A stretch of DNA of 34,580 nucleotides from an uncultured Gammaproteobacteria bacterium (GCA_903889815.1 CAISYX010000336.1:1-34580), one strand, 5' to 3'. Shown: positions 7,865 through 17,595, counted from the stretch's first letter. A program made the numbers and translations. Notes: generated from the letters alone by a model not told the origin.

Positions 7865-10800
7865 AAAAATCACGCGACCGCACGGACATCTGCGCCAACC
7901 AGCCACTCAGGTCCACCAGCTCGGACGCAATCACATGCACCACCCCCTCGCTGATCTGCAGCGTACCCGCCACCCCCAGCAGGCGCGCCTCCCGCACCAT
8001 GCGTGGCTGCCGGGCCGAAAGCGCAGGCCACACCACCAGGTTCAGGAAGCCCGTCTCGTCCTCAAGCGTCACGAAGGTCACCCCCGATGCCGTCTGCGGC
8101 CGCTGCCGGGAGGTCACTATGCCCGCCACCTTTACCCGTGCGCCATTGGACAACTGCGCCAGGCTGTCGGCCGTGCGTACCCGGAAACCCTGCAGATGCT
8201 CGCGGAACAGCGCCAGCGGATGCCGGCGCAACGTCAGCCCGACGCTGTTGTAGTCGGCGATGATGTCCTGGGACTCCGAGGGCTTCGGCAGCAAGAGGGC
8301 CACCTGTGCTCCGGCGCCCGGCCAGGCCGCTTCCGGCGCCACCGCAGCCGCCGCTAACAGCGGCAGCTTTTCCTCATAGCCCGCCACGTCCCAGAAGGCC
8401 CGGTGCCGGTCACTGGCAAGCCCCCGCAGCGCATCGGCGGCCGCCAGACTCTCGCGGTCGCCGCGGTCGATGCCCGTGCGCTCCACCAGGGTCTGCACAC
8501 AGCGGAACGGGCCGCCCTCACGCGCCTCGCTCAGACGCCGCGCCCCTTCGGCGGACAGCCCCTTCACCAGGCACAGGCCAAGCTGCAGGGCCGGCGCGTC
8601 GCCAGCGCCACCCGCGAACACCAGCGTGCACTCCTGGGCACTGTGATTGACGTCCACCGGCAGCACCGTCACGCCGTGGCGCTGCACGTCCTGCACGAGT
8701 TGCGAAGCCGCATAGAAGCCCATCGGCTGGCTGTTGAGCAGGGCACAGGTGAAAGCCGCCGGGTAATGACACTTCAGCCAGGACGATACATAGGCCAGCA
8801 GGGCGAAACTGGCGGAGTGGGACTCGGGAAAGCCATAGTCAGCAAAGCCCTTGATCTGGCTGTAGATCTGCTCGGCAAACTGCTCGCTGTAGCCGCGCTC
8901 GCGCATGCCGGCCTTGAGCTTGTCCTGAAAGGGCTCCAGCCCGCCCTTCTTCTTCCAGGCCGCCATGGCCCGGCGCAGCTGATCCGCCTCGCCCCCGGTA
9001 AAGCCGGCCGCCACGATAGCCACCTTCATCACCTGCTCCTGGAAGATCGGCACGCCCAGCGTGCGCGCCAGCACCTCGCGGATGGCCTCGCTGGGATAGC
9101 TGACCGCCTCCCGGCCACTGCGCCGCGCCAGGTAAGGGTGCACCATGTTGCCCTGGATCGGTCCGGGCCGGACGATGGCGATCTGGATCACCAGATCATA
9201 GTAATTGCGCGGTTTGAGCCGCGGCAGCATGCTCATCTGGGCGCGGGACTCGATCTGGAACACCCCCACCGTGTCGGCCGCGCAGAGCATGTCGTAGACC
9301 TGCGGGTCTTCCACGGGAACGCCACTGAGTGTCAGCGGTGGCAGGGCTGCCCGCGCCGGGTACGTGTTGACCAGCGCAATGGCCTTGCGGATCGCGGTCA
9401 GCATCCCGAGCGCCAGCACATCCACCTTGAGCAGGCCCAGGGCCTCCAGGTCGTCCTTCTCCCACTGGATCACCGTGCGGTCCTGCATCGCGGCGTTCTC
9501 CACCGGCACCAGTTCGGACAGCGGGCCCTGGCTGATGATGAAGCCACCCACGTGCTGAGACAGGTGGCGGGGAAAGCCCAGCAGCGTGCGCACCAGCGTG
9601 ACCAACTGCTCCAGCCGCCCCGGCGGCAGCGCCAGGGCCTCCACTTCGGGCCCGGTGACGATCTCCTGCCCATACCAGTCCACCGACTTCGCCAGCACCT
9701 CCACCGCCGCTGCGCCAATGCCCAGCGCCCCCGCCACATCGCGGATGGCACTGCGCGCGCGGTAGCAGATCACCGTGGCGGCCAGCGCGGCACGCTCCCG
9801 CCCGTACTTGCGGTAGATGTACTGAATGACTTCCTCGCGCCGTTCATGCTCAAAGTCCACGTCAATGTCGGGCGGCTCATCCCGCTCCTTCGACAGGAAG
9901 CGTTCGAACAGCAGCTGCATGCGGGCCGGGTCGACGGCGGTGATGCCGAGGCAATAGCAGATCACCGAATTGGCCGCCGAACCGCGCCCCTGGCACAGAA
10001 TGCCCTGGCGGCGGGCGAACACCACGATGTCGTGGACGGTGAGGAAGAAGTGCTCGTAGCGCAGTTCCGCCACCAGCCCCAGCTCCTTCTCCAGAAGCGC
10101 AAGTACTCGCTCCGAGGGGCCTTCCGGCCAGCGCTCGGCCACCCCGCGCTCGGCAAGTGCACGCAGCCAGCTGCTGGCGGTGTGACCGGCCGGCACAAGT
10201 TCATGGGGGTATTCGTAGCGCAGCTCCGCCAGGGAGAACTCACAGCGCTGGGCGATGCGCACACTCTCTGCAAGCAGCTGCGGGGGATAGAGCTTGGCAA
10301 GGCGCGTGCGCTGCCGCAGGTGCTGCTCGTTGTTGGGCGCTGCGGCGAAACCAAGGGTCTCGAGGGTCCGCCCCAGCCGGATGGCCGTCAGAGTATCCAG
10401 CAGTGGCCGCCGCTCGGGCGCATGCATCAGCACGCCACCGCTGGCCACCAGGGGCAGCCCGAGCGTGGCGCCCAATGCCTGCAGCGAGGCCAGCCAGCGC
10501 CGGTCATTGCCCCGCAGCAGCAGCTCGACGGCAATCCACAGACGCTCCGGGAAACAGCCCTGCAGCCAGCGTCCGTCTTCCTCGCTGAGAGCGCCGCGCG
10601 CCGGTACCCACAGGGCGAGACACTCCTCCAGCGGCACTTCAGCCAGCAAGTCGCGATCCAGGTGATAGCTGCCCTTGGCCGCCCGCCGCCGGGCCTGGGT
10701 GATGAGATGGGATATCTGGCCATAGGCACGCCGGTTCGGGGCCAGCAGCACCACGCGCAGCCCGTCCTCCAGCAGGAAATCACTGCCGATCAGCAACTTC

Positions 10801-10985
10801 AGCCCGGTGTCGCGCGCCGCCAGGTGAGCACGCACAACGCCGCTCAGGGAGCATTCGTCGGTAAGCGCGAGGGCCGTATAGCCCAGCGCGTGGGCCTGCC
10901 GCACCAGCTCCTCGGGGAAAGAGGCGCCGTGCAGAAAGGTGAAATTGCTGAGGCAGTGCAGCTCAGCATAGGCAGGAGCGTTCAT
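7860..10985 (-). CDS. dnaE2: Error-prone DNA polymerase DnaE2 (ImuC)
   Basis: 1041 residues, right for DnaE2 and about 120 shorter than replicative DnaE. N-terminal PHP domain starts YAELHCLSNFTFLHGASFPEEL; the polymerase active site shows PDIDVDFEHERREEVIQYIY plus KVDVLALGML for the third Asp; C-terminal OB fold (VKVAGIVTSRQRPQTASGV) and the typical RSRDF tail. It makes mutagenic translesion DNA together with ImuA/ImuB. It has its own SOS box and lies opposite to imuAB, whereas imuA-imuB-dnaE2 is usually one operon. No Shine-Dalgarno is visible; C-rich DNA precedes the ATG. Confidence 0.95.
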   Translation of the reverse strand: MNAPAYAELHCLSNFTFLHGASFPEELVRQAHALGYTALALTDECSLSGVVRAHLAARDTGLKLLIGSDFLLEDGLRVVLLAPNRRAYGQISHLITQARRRAAKGSYHLDRDLLAEVPLEECLALWVPARGALSEEDGRWLQGCFPERLWIAVELLLRGNDRRWLASLQALGATLGLPLVASGGVLMHAPERRPLLDTLTAIRLGRTLETLGFAAAPNNEQHLRQRTRLAKLYPPQLLAESVRIAQRCEFSLAELRYEYPHELVPAGHTASSWLRALAERGVAERWPEGPSERVLALLEKELGLVAELRYEHFFLTVHDIVVFARRQGILCQGRGSAANSVICYCLGITAVDPARMQLLFERFLSKERDEPPDIDVDFEHERREEVIQYIYRKYGRERAALAATVICYRARSAIRDVAGALGIGAAAVEVLAKSVDWYGQEIVTGPEVEALALPPGRLEQLVTLVRTLLGFPRHLSQHVGGFIISQGPLSELVPVENAAMQDRTVIQWEKDDLEALGLLKVDVLALGMLTAIRKAIALVNTYPARAALPPLTLSGVPVEDPQVYDMLCAADTVGVFQIESRAQMSMLPRLKPRNYYDLVIQIAIVRPGPIQGNMVHPYLARRSGREAVSYPSEAIREVLARTLGVPIFQEQVMKVAIVAAGFTGGEADQLRRAMAAWKKKGGLEPFQDKLKAGMRERGYSEQFAEQIYSQIKGFADYGFPESHSASFALLAYVSSWLKCHYPAAFTCALLNSQPMGFYAASQLVQDVQRHGVTVLPVDVNHSAQECTLVFAGGAGDAPALQLGLCLVKGLSAEGARRLSEAREGGPFRCVQTLVERTGIDRGDRESLAAADALRGLASDRHRAFWDVAGYEEKLPLLAAAAVAPEAAWPGAGAQVALLLPKPSESQDIIADYNSVGLTLRRHPLALFREHLQGFRVRTADSLAQLSNGARVKVAGIVTSRQRPQTASGVTFVTLEDETGFLNLVVWPALSARQPRMVREARLLGVAGTLQISEGVVHVIASELVDLSGWLAQMSVRSRDFC

Positions 10986-11003
10986 TGGGGGGACACAAGA
11001 ATA

Positions 11004-11019
11004 CTGTTTTTATGTACAG
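11004..11019 (-). promoter_or_regulatory. SOS box (LexA operator) of dnaE2
   Basis: On the plus strand CTGTTTTTATGTACAG, fitting CTG-N10-CAG. The symmetry extends to eight-base arms GAATACTG (10999-11006) and CAGTATTC (11017-11024). It ends 18 bases before the dnaE2 ATG. A good -35, TTGACG on the minus strand (11045-11040), sits upstream so that the -10 region falls inside the box (TACTGT), letting LexA occlude the promoter. Confidence 0.9.
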
Positions 11020-11050
11020 TATTCTGTGCGCTCCCCCGGCGTCAAGTGGA

Positions 11051-12397
11051 TCAGAACTGATAAGTCATCTGGCTGTACCAGTACACGGTATCGCCACTGT
11101 CAGGGGCATTCGGGGCATCTTTCAGAAATTCACCCTTGAGCAGAAACGCTCCGCCCAGCTGCAACTGCATGCCGTCGATCAGCGTAATGACCATGCGCGT
11201 GTCAATGTGCTGGCCGGCATAGTCGCCCGAACGACCACTGCTGTCTCGCACCGCTGAGGCCGAGAAGGCATCGCGGTCTGCCGCCAGCCACATGGCTTTG
11301 TAGTTCACAAAACCCGAAACGCGAGGGCTGGCACGGTATTCCCAGCTCAGACCCGGTGCGAACAGATTGCTGCGGGTAAGGGGACCATAAATGCCGGTGC
11401 CACCGAAATCGCCCTGCAGTGGACCAAACAGACTGTCGAAACGATTGCTGTAAGCATCCAGCGGACTCTCGTCGCCCGAAGCATAGTCGAACGTGCCATA
11501 AACACGGGATGCCCACGCGTTCTCGAACTGGAAGCCGATACGACCGTGCAGCATGGAAGCACGGTGCTCCAGATCGCGCACATCGGCTGGCGCAGCGGAG
11601 CCGCGAACGGTGCCGTGCTGAAGCATGAGCTCCACTTCGTACAGCCACTGCCCGGGCGTGGCCGGTTTGACGATGCGCATCCCGGCCACATTGAAATTAC
11701 GATTGCGCGTGGCAAGGTCACGTTGATCGTCTTCCGTGAATCTGAACAGGAAGGCATCCATGTCGGGCAACGCTCCCGGGGCCGCATAGCTCAGACTGGC
11801 GCCAGTCAGACGTATGCCTGAGTACTGGCGGTCCAAGTCCTGTTTGTTGTCATCCAGATCGGCGAGTGTCGCAGGGAGCCTGTTCATCGGCATGACGGTG
11901 AAGGCCTGCACACGCCAGGCATTGTGGCGCCAGTCGCTGTGTACGCCGGTAAAGCTGTTCTTGGTGTTGGGGTAGACACTGCGTCCGATCTGACGGCGGC
12001 CGGCAATATCCAGGGTCATGCGACCGGCACGCACGGCAAGACTCTGGTTCTCGCCGCTGCTTTGTCGCCAGCCTGCGTAGGCCTGCAGTGGCTCCAGCGT
12101 ATTCACATCGTCGGTGCCAAGTGGCGATCCTGCATCATCCAGCCAGGCGCGGGCATCCTCCAGCTCAACTTCGCCAAACCAGTGCTCCCCGCTGGCTTTG
12201 GCGCTCAGCAACAACAGAGATACCAGCATCTGATCCGTGCCCGAAGTGCCCGGGCGGAATGAGTCCTCCTGATGCTCGAAACGCAATCGGTACGACCCAC
12301 TGACATCGATCAACGATTCTTCAGCCGCCATGAGCGCGGAGGGACCGCAGAGCAGGAAGATGCCTACCATACCAACAAGCAAGAATATTCGGATCAT
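11051..12397 (-). CDS. Alginate-export (AlgE)-like outer-membrane beta-barrel
   Basis: 448 residues with signal peptide MIRIFLLVGMVGIFLLCGPS and cleavage after ALMAAEE. The mature protein is a string of alternating amphipathic strands, including VSGSYRLRFEHQ at the start, the SLAVRAGRMTLDIAGRRQIG and TKNSFTGVHSDWRH stretches, and ends MTYQF with the terminal Phe typical of BAM-assembled barrels. The pattern matches the alginate_exp family, many members of which are general porins not linked to alginate; no alginate genes are nearby. Start at 12397 chosen because AGGT lies 8 bases upstream; ATG at 12415 lacks a ribosome-binding site. It is divergent from mrcB. Confidence 0.8.
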   Translation of the reverse strand: MIRIFLLVGMVGIFLLCGPSALMAAEESLIDVSGSYRLRFEHQEDSFRPGTSGTDQMLVSLLLLSAKASGEHWFGEVELEDARAWLDDAGSPLGTDDVNTLEPLQAYAGWRQSSGENQSLAVRAGRMTLDIAGRRQIGRSVYPNTKNSFTGVHSDWRHNAWRVQAFTVMPMNRLPATLADLDDNKQDLDRQYSGIRLTGASLSYAAPGALPDMDAFLFRFTEDDQRDLATRNRNFNVAGMRIVKPATPGQWLYEVELMLQHGTVRGSAAPADVRDLEHRASMLHGRIGFQFENAWASRVYGTFDYASGDESPLDAYSNRFDSLFGPLQGDFGGTGIYGPLTRSNLFAPGLSWEYRASPRVSGFVNYKAMWLAADRDAFSASAVRDSSGRSGDYAGQHIDTRMVITLIDGMQLQLGGAFLLKGEFLKDAPNAPDSGDTVYWYSQMTYQF

Positions 12398-12550
12398 GCT
12401 GTGACCTGCCTTCATTTTATTTTGAGAAAGTGGAAAGGCTAACCAAAACAGGAGCCCGTGGCCATCTCTGAATGCTTCAGGATCCCTGCCGCAGCAAATT
12501 GTGCTGCAGAAATGGCGGCTGTCCCGCTGCGAGTGCCATAATGCCCGCCC

Positions 12551-14869
12551 ATGAAGCACAGCAATCGCAAGACACATCGCCCGCCTTCCTCCCTCCCCCG
12601 CGCCAGCCGTGGTTTTGCGTGGGTCTGGACCCTGCTGGGCCTGGCCACGCTGGGTTTCATCGCCTGGTGCATCAAGATCGACTACGAAGTGCGCCGCGAC
12701 TTCGAAGCGCTGCAGTGGGAACTGCCGGCACGCATCTATGCACGCCCGTTGGAGATCTATGCCGGCGCCCACGTCAGCGCGGCCCAGCTCACCGACCAGC
12801 TGCGCCGCCTGGGCTATCGCGAGACTCAGCAACTGCGCAGCCCCGGTGAATATCAAACCAGTGGCACCCGGGTCAGCTTGTGGACACGGGGTTTCGACTT
12901 CTGGGACGGCGCCGAGCCCAGCCTGTACGTCAACGTGGAGTTTTCCGGCAACCGCATCCGCGAGATGTGGGGCGATCAGGCCACCGGCATGGTGCCGCTG
13001 GTGCGCCTTGAGCCTGCGGAAATCGCCCTGATCAACCCCGGCAATGGCGAAGACCGCGTGCCCATCAGCCTGGAAGACGTGCCGCCCGACCTGGTGGAAG
13101 CCATCATCGCCGTGGAAGACCAGCGCTTCTACACCCACTTCGGTGTTGACCCGATCGGCATTCTGCGAGCACTGGTGGCCAATGTGCGCGCTGGCGGGAT
13201 CGTGCAGGGTGGCAGCACACTGACCCAGCAACTGGTGAAGAACCTTTACCTGAACCGCGAACAGACCCTGCGCCGCAAGGCCGAAGAGGCCCTGATGGCG
13301 CTGGCGCTGGAGCTGCACTTCAGCAAGGACGAGATACTCACTGCCTATCTCAACGAAGTCTTCCTCGGTCAGCAGGGCAACCGCGCCATCCACGGCTTCG
13401 CGCTGGCGGCCGAGTTCTACTTCAGCCGCAGCCTGGATGAGCTGTCCCTTGACGAACTGGCCCTGCTGGCCGGCCTGCCCCGGGGCGCGTCCTACTACAA
13501 CCCGACGCGCTTCCCGGAGCGCGCCGTCGAGCGCCGCAACGTGGTGCTGGCCCGCATGTTGTCCCAGAGCTATATCAGCGCGCCCGACTACGAGGATGCC
13601 CGCAACGCCGAACTGCGCGTGAACGCCCGGGCGCCGCGCCAGAGCGCCGGCTACCCGGCCTTCATGGATCTGGTGCGCAATGACCTGGCCCGTGACTACG
13701 ACGCCGAGGCCCTGCGCACTGAAGGCCTGCGCATCTTCACCACCCTGGACCTGCACGTGCAGAGCACCATGGAAGAGGCCTTGGAAGACGCCGTGCAAGC
13801 CGTGGAGCGCCCGGTCAGTGAGGGCAAACTGGAAGCGGCCGCGGTGATCACCGATGCCGTGACCGGCGAAGTGCGGGCGGTGGCCGGTGGCAAGCAGCGC
13901 GGCTATGCGGGCTTCAACCGGGCGCTCAATGCGGTGCGCCCCATTGGCTCGCTGGTGAAACCGGCGGTGTATCTGGCGGCGCTGGAGTCCGGCCAGTTCA
14001 CGCTGGCCTCGGTATTGTCAGACCGCCCCGTCACCCTGCAGACCAGGGGTTCGCCCGCCTGGTCTCCCAGCAATTACGACGACAAGATTTTCGGCGACGT
14101 CTATCTGCACGACGCCCTCGAACGCTCCATGAACCTGGCGACCGTCGATCTGGGCATGCAGGTGGGACTGGACAAGGTGGGTGAAATGCTCACGCGCCTG
14201 GGGTTTACCCGCGAGGTGCCACAATTCCCGTCCGTGCTGCTGGGCTCGGTGGACATGGCGCCCGTGGAAGTCGCCCAGTTTTACCAGACATTGGCCAGCA
14301 ACGGTTTCCGCTCGCCACTGCGCACCGTCGAGGCCGTGACCACATCGCTCGGAGAGCCGCTGGAACGCTACGGCATCGAGACGGCACAGGTGGTGGACCC
14401 GGCCTCCATGTACCTGCTGGAGTATGCCCTGCAGGGCGTCTTCCAGCGTGGCACGGCCCAGACCGCCAGCAACCGTCTGAGCAACAGCCTGCCCCTGGCC
14501 GGCAAGACCGGCACCACGAATGATCTGCGGGACAGCTGGTTCGCCGGCTATGGCGAAGACCTGGTGGGCGTGGTCTGGCTGGGCAATGACGACAATTCCG
14601 ACACCGGACTGACCGGTGCCACCGGCGCGCTGCGTGTCTGGACAGAAATCATGAGCCGCCTGGACATCCAGCCGCGCCTGACCATTCCACCATCCAACGT
14701 CGTCTGGCAGAGCGTAGCGCTTGGCCCCGTGCGCGATGCCACGCTGCGCGACTGTCGCCTGACCACGTCTCTGCCCTTTCTCCCCGGCCGCCTGCCGGAC
14801 CCGGCGCTCAACTGCGAGGACGACGAGTCCTTGATGGAACGCCTCTTCGATCGCTTCAGGGACTTCTGA
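12551..14869 (+). CDS. mrcB: Penicillin-binding protein 1B (bifunctional peptidoglycan synthase)
   Basis: 772 residues. Basic cytoplasmic tail, one transmembrane helix (about 23-43), UB2H domain (about 60-145, ARIYARPLEIYAG), GT51 transglycosylase (EDQRFYTHFGVDP with catalytic Glu near 189; GGSTLTQQLVKNLYL near 220) and transpeptidase with Ser467 in GSLVKP, the SxN motif at Ser526 (SMN) and Lys652 in KTGTT. It polymerises lipid II and cross-links stem peptides in the periplasm. The gene directly downstream encodes the likely outer-membrane activator. A weak CATAAT (12537-12542) may be its -10. Confidence 0.96.
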   Translation: MKHSNRKTHRPPSSLPRASRGFAWVWTLLGLATLGFIAWCIKIDYEVRRDFEALQWELPARIYARPLEIYAGAHVSAAQLTDQLRRLGYRETQQLRSPGEYQTSGTRVSLWTRGFDFWDGAEPSLYVNVEFSGNRIREMWGDQATGMVPLVRLEPAEIALINPGNGEDRVPISLEDVPPDLVEAIIAVEDQRFYTHFGVDPIGILRALVANVRAGGIVQGGSTLTQQLVKNLYLNREQTLRRKAEEALMALALELHFSKDEILTAYLNEVFLGQQGNRAIHGFALAAEFYFSRSLDELSLDELALLAGLPRGASYYNPTRFPERAVERRNVVLARMLSQSYISAPDYEDARNAELRVNARAPRQSAGYPAFMDLVRNDLARDYDAEALRTEGLRIFTTLDLHVQSTMEEALEDAVQAVERPVSEGKLEAAAVITDAVTGEVRAVAGGKQRGYAGFNRALNAVRPIGSLVKPAVYLAALESGQFTLASVLSDRPVTLQTRGSPAWSPSNYDDKIFGDVYLHDALERSMNLATVDLGMQVGLDKVGEMLTRLGFTREVPQFPSVLLGSVDMAPVEVAQFYQTLASNGFRSPLRTVEAVTTSLGEPLERYGIETAQVVDPASMYLLEYALQGVFQRGTAQTASNRLSNSLPLAGKTGTTNDLRDSWFAGYGEDLVGVVWLGNDDNSDTGLTGATGALRVWTEIMSRLDIQPRLTIPPSNVVWQSVALGPVRDATLRDCRLTTSLPFLPGRLPDPALNCEDDESLMERLFDRFRDF

Positions 14870-14871
14870 CC

Positions 14872-15423
14872 ATGCACACACGCCTGCTTCCTGTTCTTTG
14901 CTTCAGCCTGCTGAGCGCCTGCGCCGGCCTCGACGGAGGACGTGGCATTCCCGCGCCTGTGGAAGACCGCACCGGCCAGCCCGCTCAGTCACTGCCTGCA
15001 AGCCCGCCGCCCCCGGCCAGTGTGCCTGCCCGGACGAATCCCGCCCGCACCGTGGTGCCAGGCATTGACGATCTGCCGCCGCGCAACGTGACACCCGGCA
15101 TTCCCAGTCCGGCGCCCGCACCGGTGCCTGTAACGCCCGCCCCGACGGTGCCCGCCATGCCGTCGACGCCCTCGGAAGCCCTGCTGCTGGAAGTGGATGC
15201 CGCACTGGCCAATGGCGACCTGGAACGGGCCGCCGCCGTGGCAGAACGCGCCGTGCGCATCGCCCCGCGCGATGCGCAGTTATGGTACCGGCTGGCCAGC
15301 ATCCGCGCCCAGCAGGGACGCACTGACGAGGCCGTCGGGATTGCCCGCCGCGCCCTTAGCTTCGCCGCGCCCGACAGCGCGGTGGCTCAGGAGATCAGCG
15401 TTTTTCTACGCGCACTGGAATAA
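14872..15423 (+). CDS. lpoP: LpoP-like outer-membrane lipoprotein activator of PBP1B
   Basis: 183 residues. Signal peptide with lipobox LLSAC (Cys17), then about 90 residues of Pro/Ala-rich, disordered-looking linker, then a C-terminal helical TPR-like unit (LANGDLERAAAVAERAVRIA, LWYRLASIRAQQGRTDEAVG). That architecture and the position two bases after mrcB match LpoP of Pseudomonas aeruginosa, a TPR lipoprotein that activates PBP1b from the outer membrane. Enteric LpoB is a different fold. The activator role is by homology of architecture and context; a generic TPR lipoprotein is the alternative. Confidence 0.7.
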   Translation: MHTRLLPVLCFSLLSACAGLDGGRGIPAPVEDRTGQPAQSLPASPPPPASVPARTNPARTVVPGIDDLPPRNVTPGIPSPAPAPVPVTPAPTVPAMPSTPSEALLLEVDAALANGDLERAAAVAERAVRIAPRDAQLWYRLASIRAQQGRTDEAVGIARRALSFAAPDSAVAQEISVFLRALE

Positions 15424-15468
15424 GCGTGACACAACAGAGCCTTCCCTCGTTCAAGGAGTCACGACGTC

Positions 15469-17592
15469 ATGAGCAGCACGCAAATCGAAGGTCACAAATG
15501 GCGCTTCTTCCGCTCTGGCGGCTTTGATCAGGTGGCACTGAGCAGCGGCGACGACCTGCGCAATCTGGCGCAACTGGACCCCAAACTGTGGACGGTGCTC
15601 AACTGCCCCACCACCGGGCTGGAGTTTGATGGCAGAACAGCGGCATTGCTGGACAGCGACGGCGACGGGCAGATCCGCGTGCCCGAGATTCTGGCGGCCG
15701 TGCAGTGGGCGTGTTCCCGTGTCGTGGATGCCGACCTGTACTTCGAGGAACCAGGCCTGCCGCTGGACGCCATCGTGGACAATGACGCGGAAGGCGCCGC
15801 ATTGAAACAGACGGCATCGCGCATCCTCAGTTACCTGAACAAAGACCCCCGGAGCGTGCTGCAGGTCAGCGATTTTGCCGACATGAGTGCCCTGTTCGCG
15901 CCAGGCAATCTGAATGGAGACGGCATTGTCACCGCCGCGCTGAGCAGTGACCCTGAGGTGCAGACACTGCTGGGCGAGATCATCGCCACTCAGGGGCCTG
16001 CAGCCGACCGCAGCGGCACGGACGGCGTCAGTACCGATACACTGGCCGCGTTCTTTGCCCAGGCCGCCAGCGTGGTGGCCTGGCATGAAGCGGGCGCCGC
16101 CGATGCTGCCAGCATCCTCCCGCTGGGCGACAGCACGGCCGCGGCGGCCCAGGTGTTCCAGCAGCTGCGCGCCAAGGTGGACGATTATTTCATGCGCTGT
16201 CAGCTGGCCGCGTTCGACACCCGCGCCAGCGAGGTGCTGAACCCGGCACCGGCCGTTTACAGCGCGCTGGCCACCCGCGTCATCGCCAGTGATGATGCCG
16301 ATGTCGCCGCACTGCCCCTTGCGGCCATTGCCGCCGAAAAGGTGCTGCCGCTGCGCGACGGACTCAACCCCGCCTGGGCCGCCGCCGTGCAGGCGCTGCA
16401 CAGCACCGTCATCGTCCCCTTGCTCGGCAAACGCGACAGCCTGAGTGCCACAGACTGGCAAGCCATCAGCGAGCAGCTCTCTGCCTGGCTCGCCTGGCAG
16501 TCAGCCCGCCCTGCTACTGACGTGCATGGGCTGGGTGTGGAGCGCCTGCGGGAGATTCTTGCCAGCACCGGGCAGCAGCAAGTCGCGGCGCTGATCGCTG
16601 ACGACCTCACCGCCACCGGTTTCGTCACCCATGTGGAAGGCGTTGAGCGCCTGGTCCGCTTCCAGCGCGACCTGGTCACCCTGCTGCAGAATTTCGTCAC
16701 GCTCAGTGATTTCTACCGCGGGCAGAAAAAGGCCATCTTCCAGGTGGGCACCTTGTATCTGAACCAGCGCAGCTGCGAGCTGGTGCTGCGGGTGAATGAC
16801 ATGGCCCGCCACGTCACCATGGCACCCTTCAGCGGCTGCTACCTGGTGTACTGCCAGTGCGAGCGCAAGGGCGAGGCGCCCATGGCCATCGTGGCGGCCT
16901 TGACGGGCGGGAATGTGGACGAGCTGATGGTGGCCGGCCGCAACGGCATCTTCTATGACCGCAAGGGCCGCGACTGGCGGGCCACAGTCACCAAGGTGGT
17001 CGAGCAGCACGTCAGTCTGCGGCAGGCGTTCTGGTCGCCCTATCGCCGCATTGCCAGCTTTGTGGAAACCCAGCTGCGCAATTTTGCAGCGTCCCGCGAC
17101 AAGGACATCGAGGCCAAAACCACCACCGGCGTCAGCGTCAGTGCGCCTGCTCCCGGCGTGCCGGCCTTCGACATCGCCAAGTTCGCCGGTATCTTCGCCG
17201 CCTTCGGGCTGGCGGCAGGCGCTCTCGGCACGGCATTGGCCGCCGTGATGAGCAGCCTGTTCTCTCTGGCCTGGTGGCAGATGCCGCTGGTGGTGGCCGC
17301 CGTGGCCCTGGTGATTTCCGGACCGGCCATGACCATGGCGTATATGACCCTGCGACGCCGCAATCTGGGGCCGCTGCTGGATGCCAATAGCTGGGCCGTG
17401 AACACCCGCGCGCGGATCAATGCGCCTTTCGGCGCCTCGATGACCGGCGTGGCCAGCCTGCCTGCTGGAGCCAGTCGTTCACTGCGTGATCCCTTTGCCG
17501 AGAAGAAGCGCCCGTGGAAGCTCTGGCTGGTGCTGCTCGTCATTGCGCTGGCCCTGGTGGCCGCCTGGCAGCTGGGCTTCCTGCCCCTGTAA
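15469..17592 (+). CDS. Large membrane-anchored protein with EF-hand-like calcium loops, function unknown
   Basis: 707 residues. I do not recognise a named family. Near the N-terminus a canonical EF-hand loop runs Asp62 to Glu73 (DSDGDGQIRVPE: acidic residues at 1, 3, 5, Gly6, Ile8, Glu12), and a degenerate second loop occurs at about 147-158 (NLNGDGIV). A long Ala-rich, probably helical region follows, then a compact domain with CELVLRVNDMARHVTMAPFSG and VYCQCERKGEAPMAIVAALT. The C-terminus has two or three transmembrane helices (about 570-635) and a last one at about 682-707 after a basic stretch. It follows lpoP by 45 bases and may be in its operon. Confidence 0.8.
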   Translation: MSSTQIEGHKWRFFRSGGFDQVALSSGDDLRNLAQLDPKLWTVLNCPTTGLEFDGRTAALLDSDGDGQIRVPEILAAVQWACSRVVDADLYFEEPGLPLDAIVDNDAEGAALKQTASRILSYLNKDPRSVLQVSDFADMSALFAPGNLNGDGIVTAALSSDPEVQTLLGEIIATQGPAADRSGTDGVSTDTLAAFFAQAASVVAWHEAGAADAASILPLGDSTAAAAQVFQQLRAKVDDYFMRCQLAAFDTRASEVLNPAPAVYSALATRVIASDDADVAALPLAAIAAEKVLPLRDGLNPAWAAAVQALHSTVIVPLLGKRDSLSATDWQAISEQLSAWLAWQSARPATDVHGLGVERLREILASTGQQQVAALIADDLTATGFVTHVEGVERLVRFQRDLVTLLQNFVTLSDFYRGQKKAIFQVGTLYLNQRSCELVLRVNDMARHVTMAPFSGCYLVYCQCERKGEAPMAIVAALTGGNVDELMVAGRNGIFYDRKGRDWRATVTKVVEQHVSLRQAFWSPYRRIASFVETQLRNFAASRDKDIEAKTTTGVSVSAPAPGVPAFDIAKFAGIFAAFGLAAGALGTALAAVMSSLFSLAWWQMPLVVAAVALVISGPAMTMAYMTLRRRNLGPLLDANSWAVNTRARINAPFGASMTGVASLPAGASRSLRDPFAEKKRPWKLWLVLLVIALALVAAWQLGFLPL

Positions 17593-17595
17593 TGC

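Noticed and set aside
8403..11060. 885-codon plus-strand open frame opposite dnaE2
   Set aside because: Antisense shadow of a GC-rich gene: composition rich in His, Gln and Arg, no domains, while dnaE2 has all expected motifs.
11051..13798. Very long minus-strand open frame running through the start of mrcB
   Set aside because: Only the part from 12397 down is the AlgE-like gene, with a signal peptide; the rest is antisense to the clear PBP1B gene.
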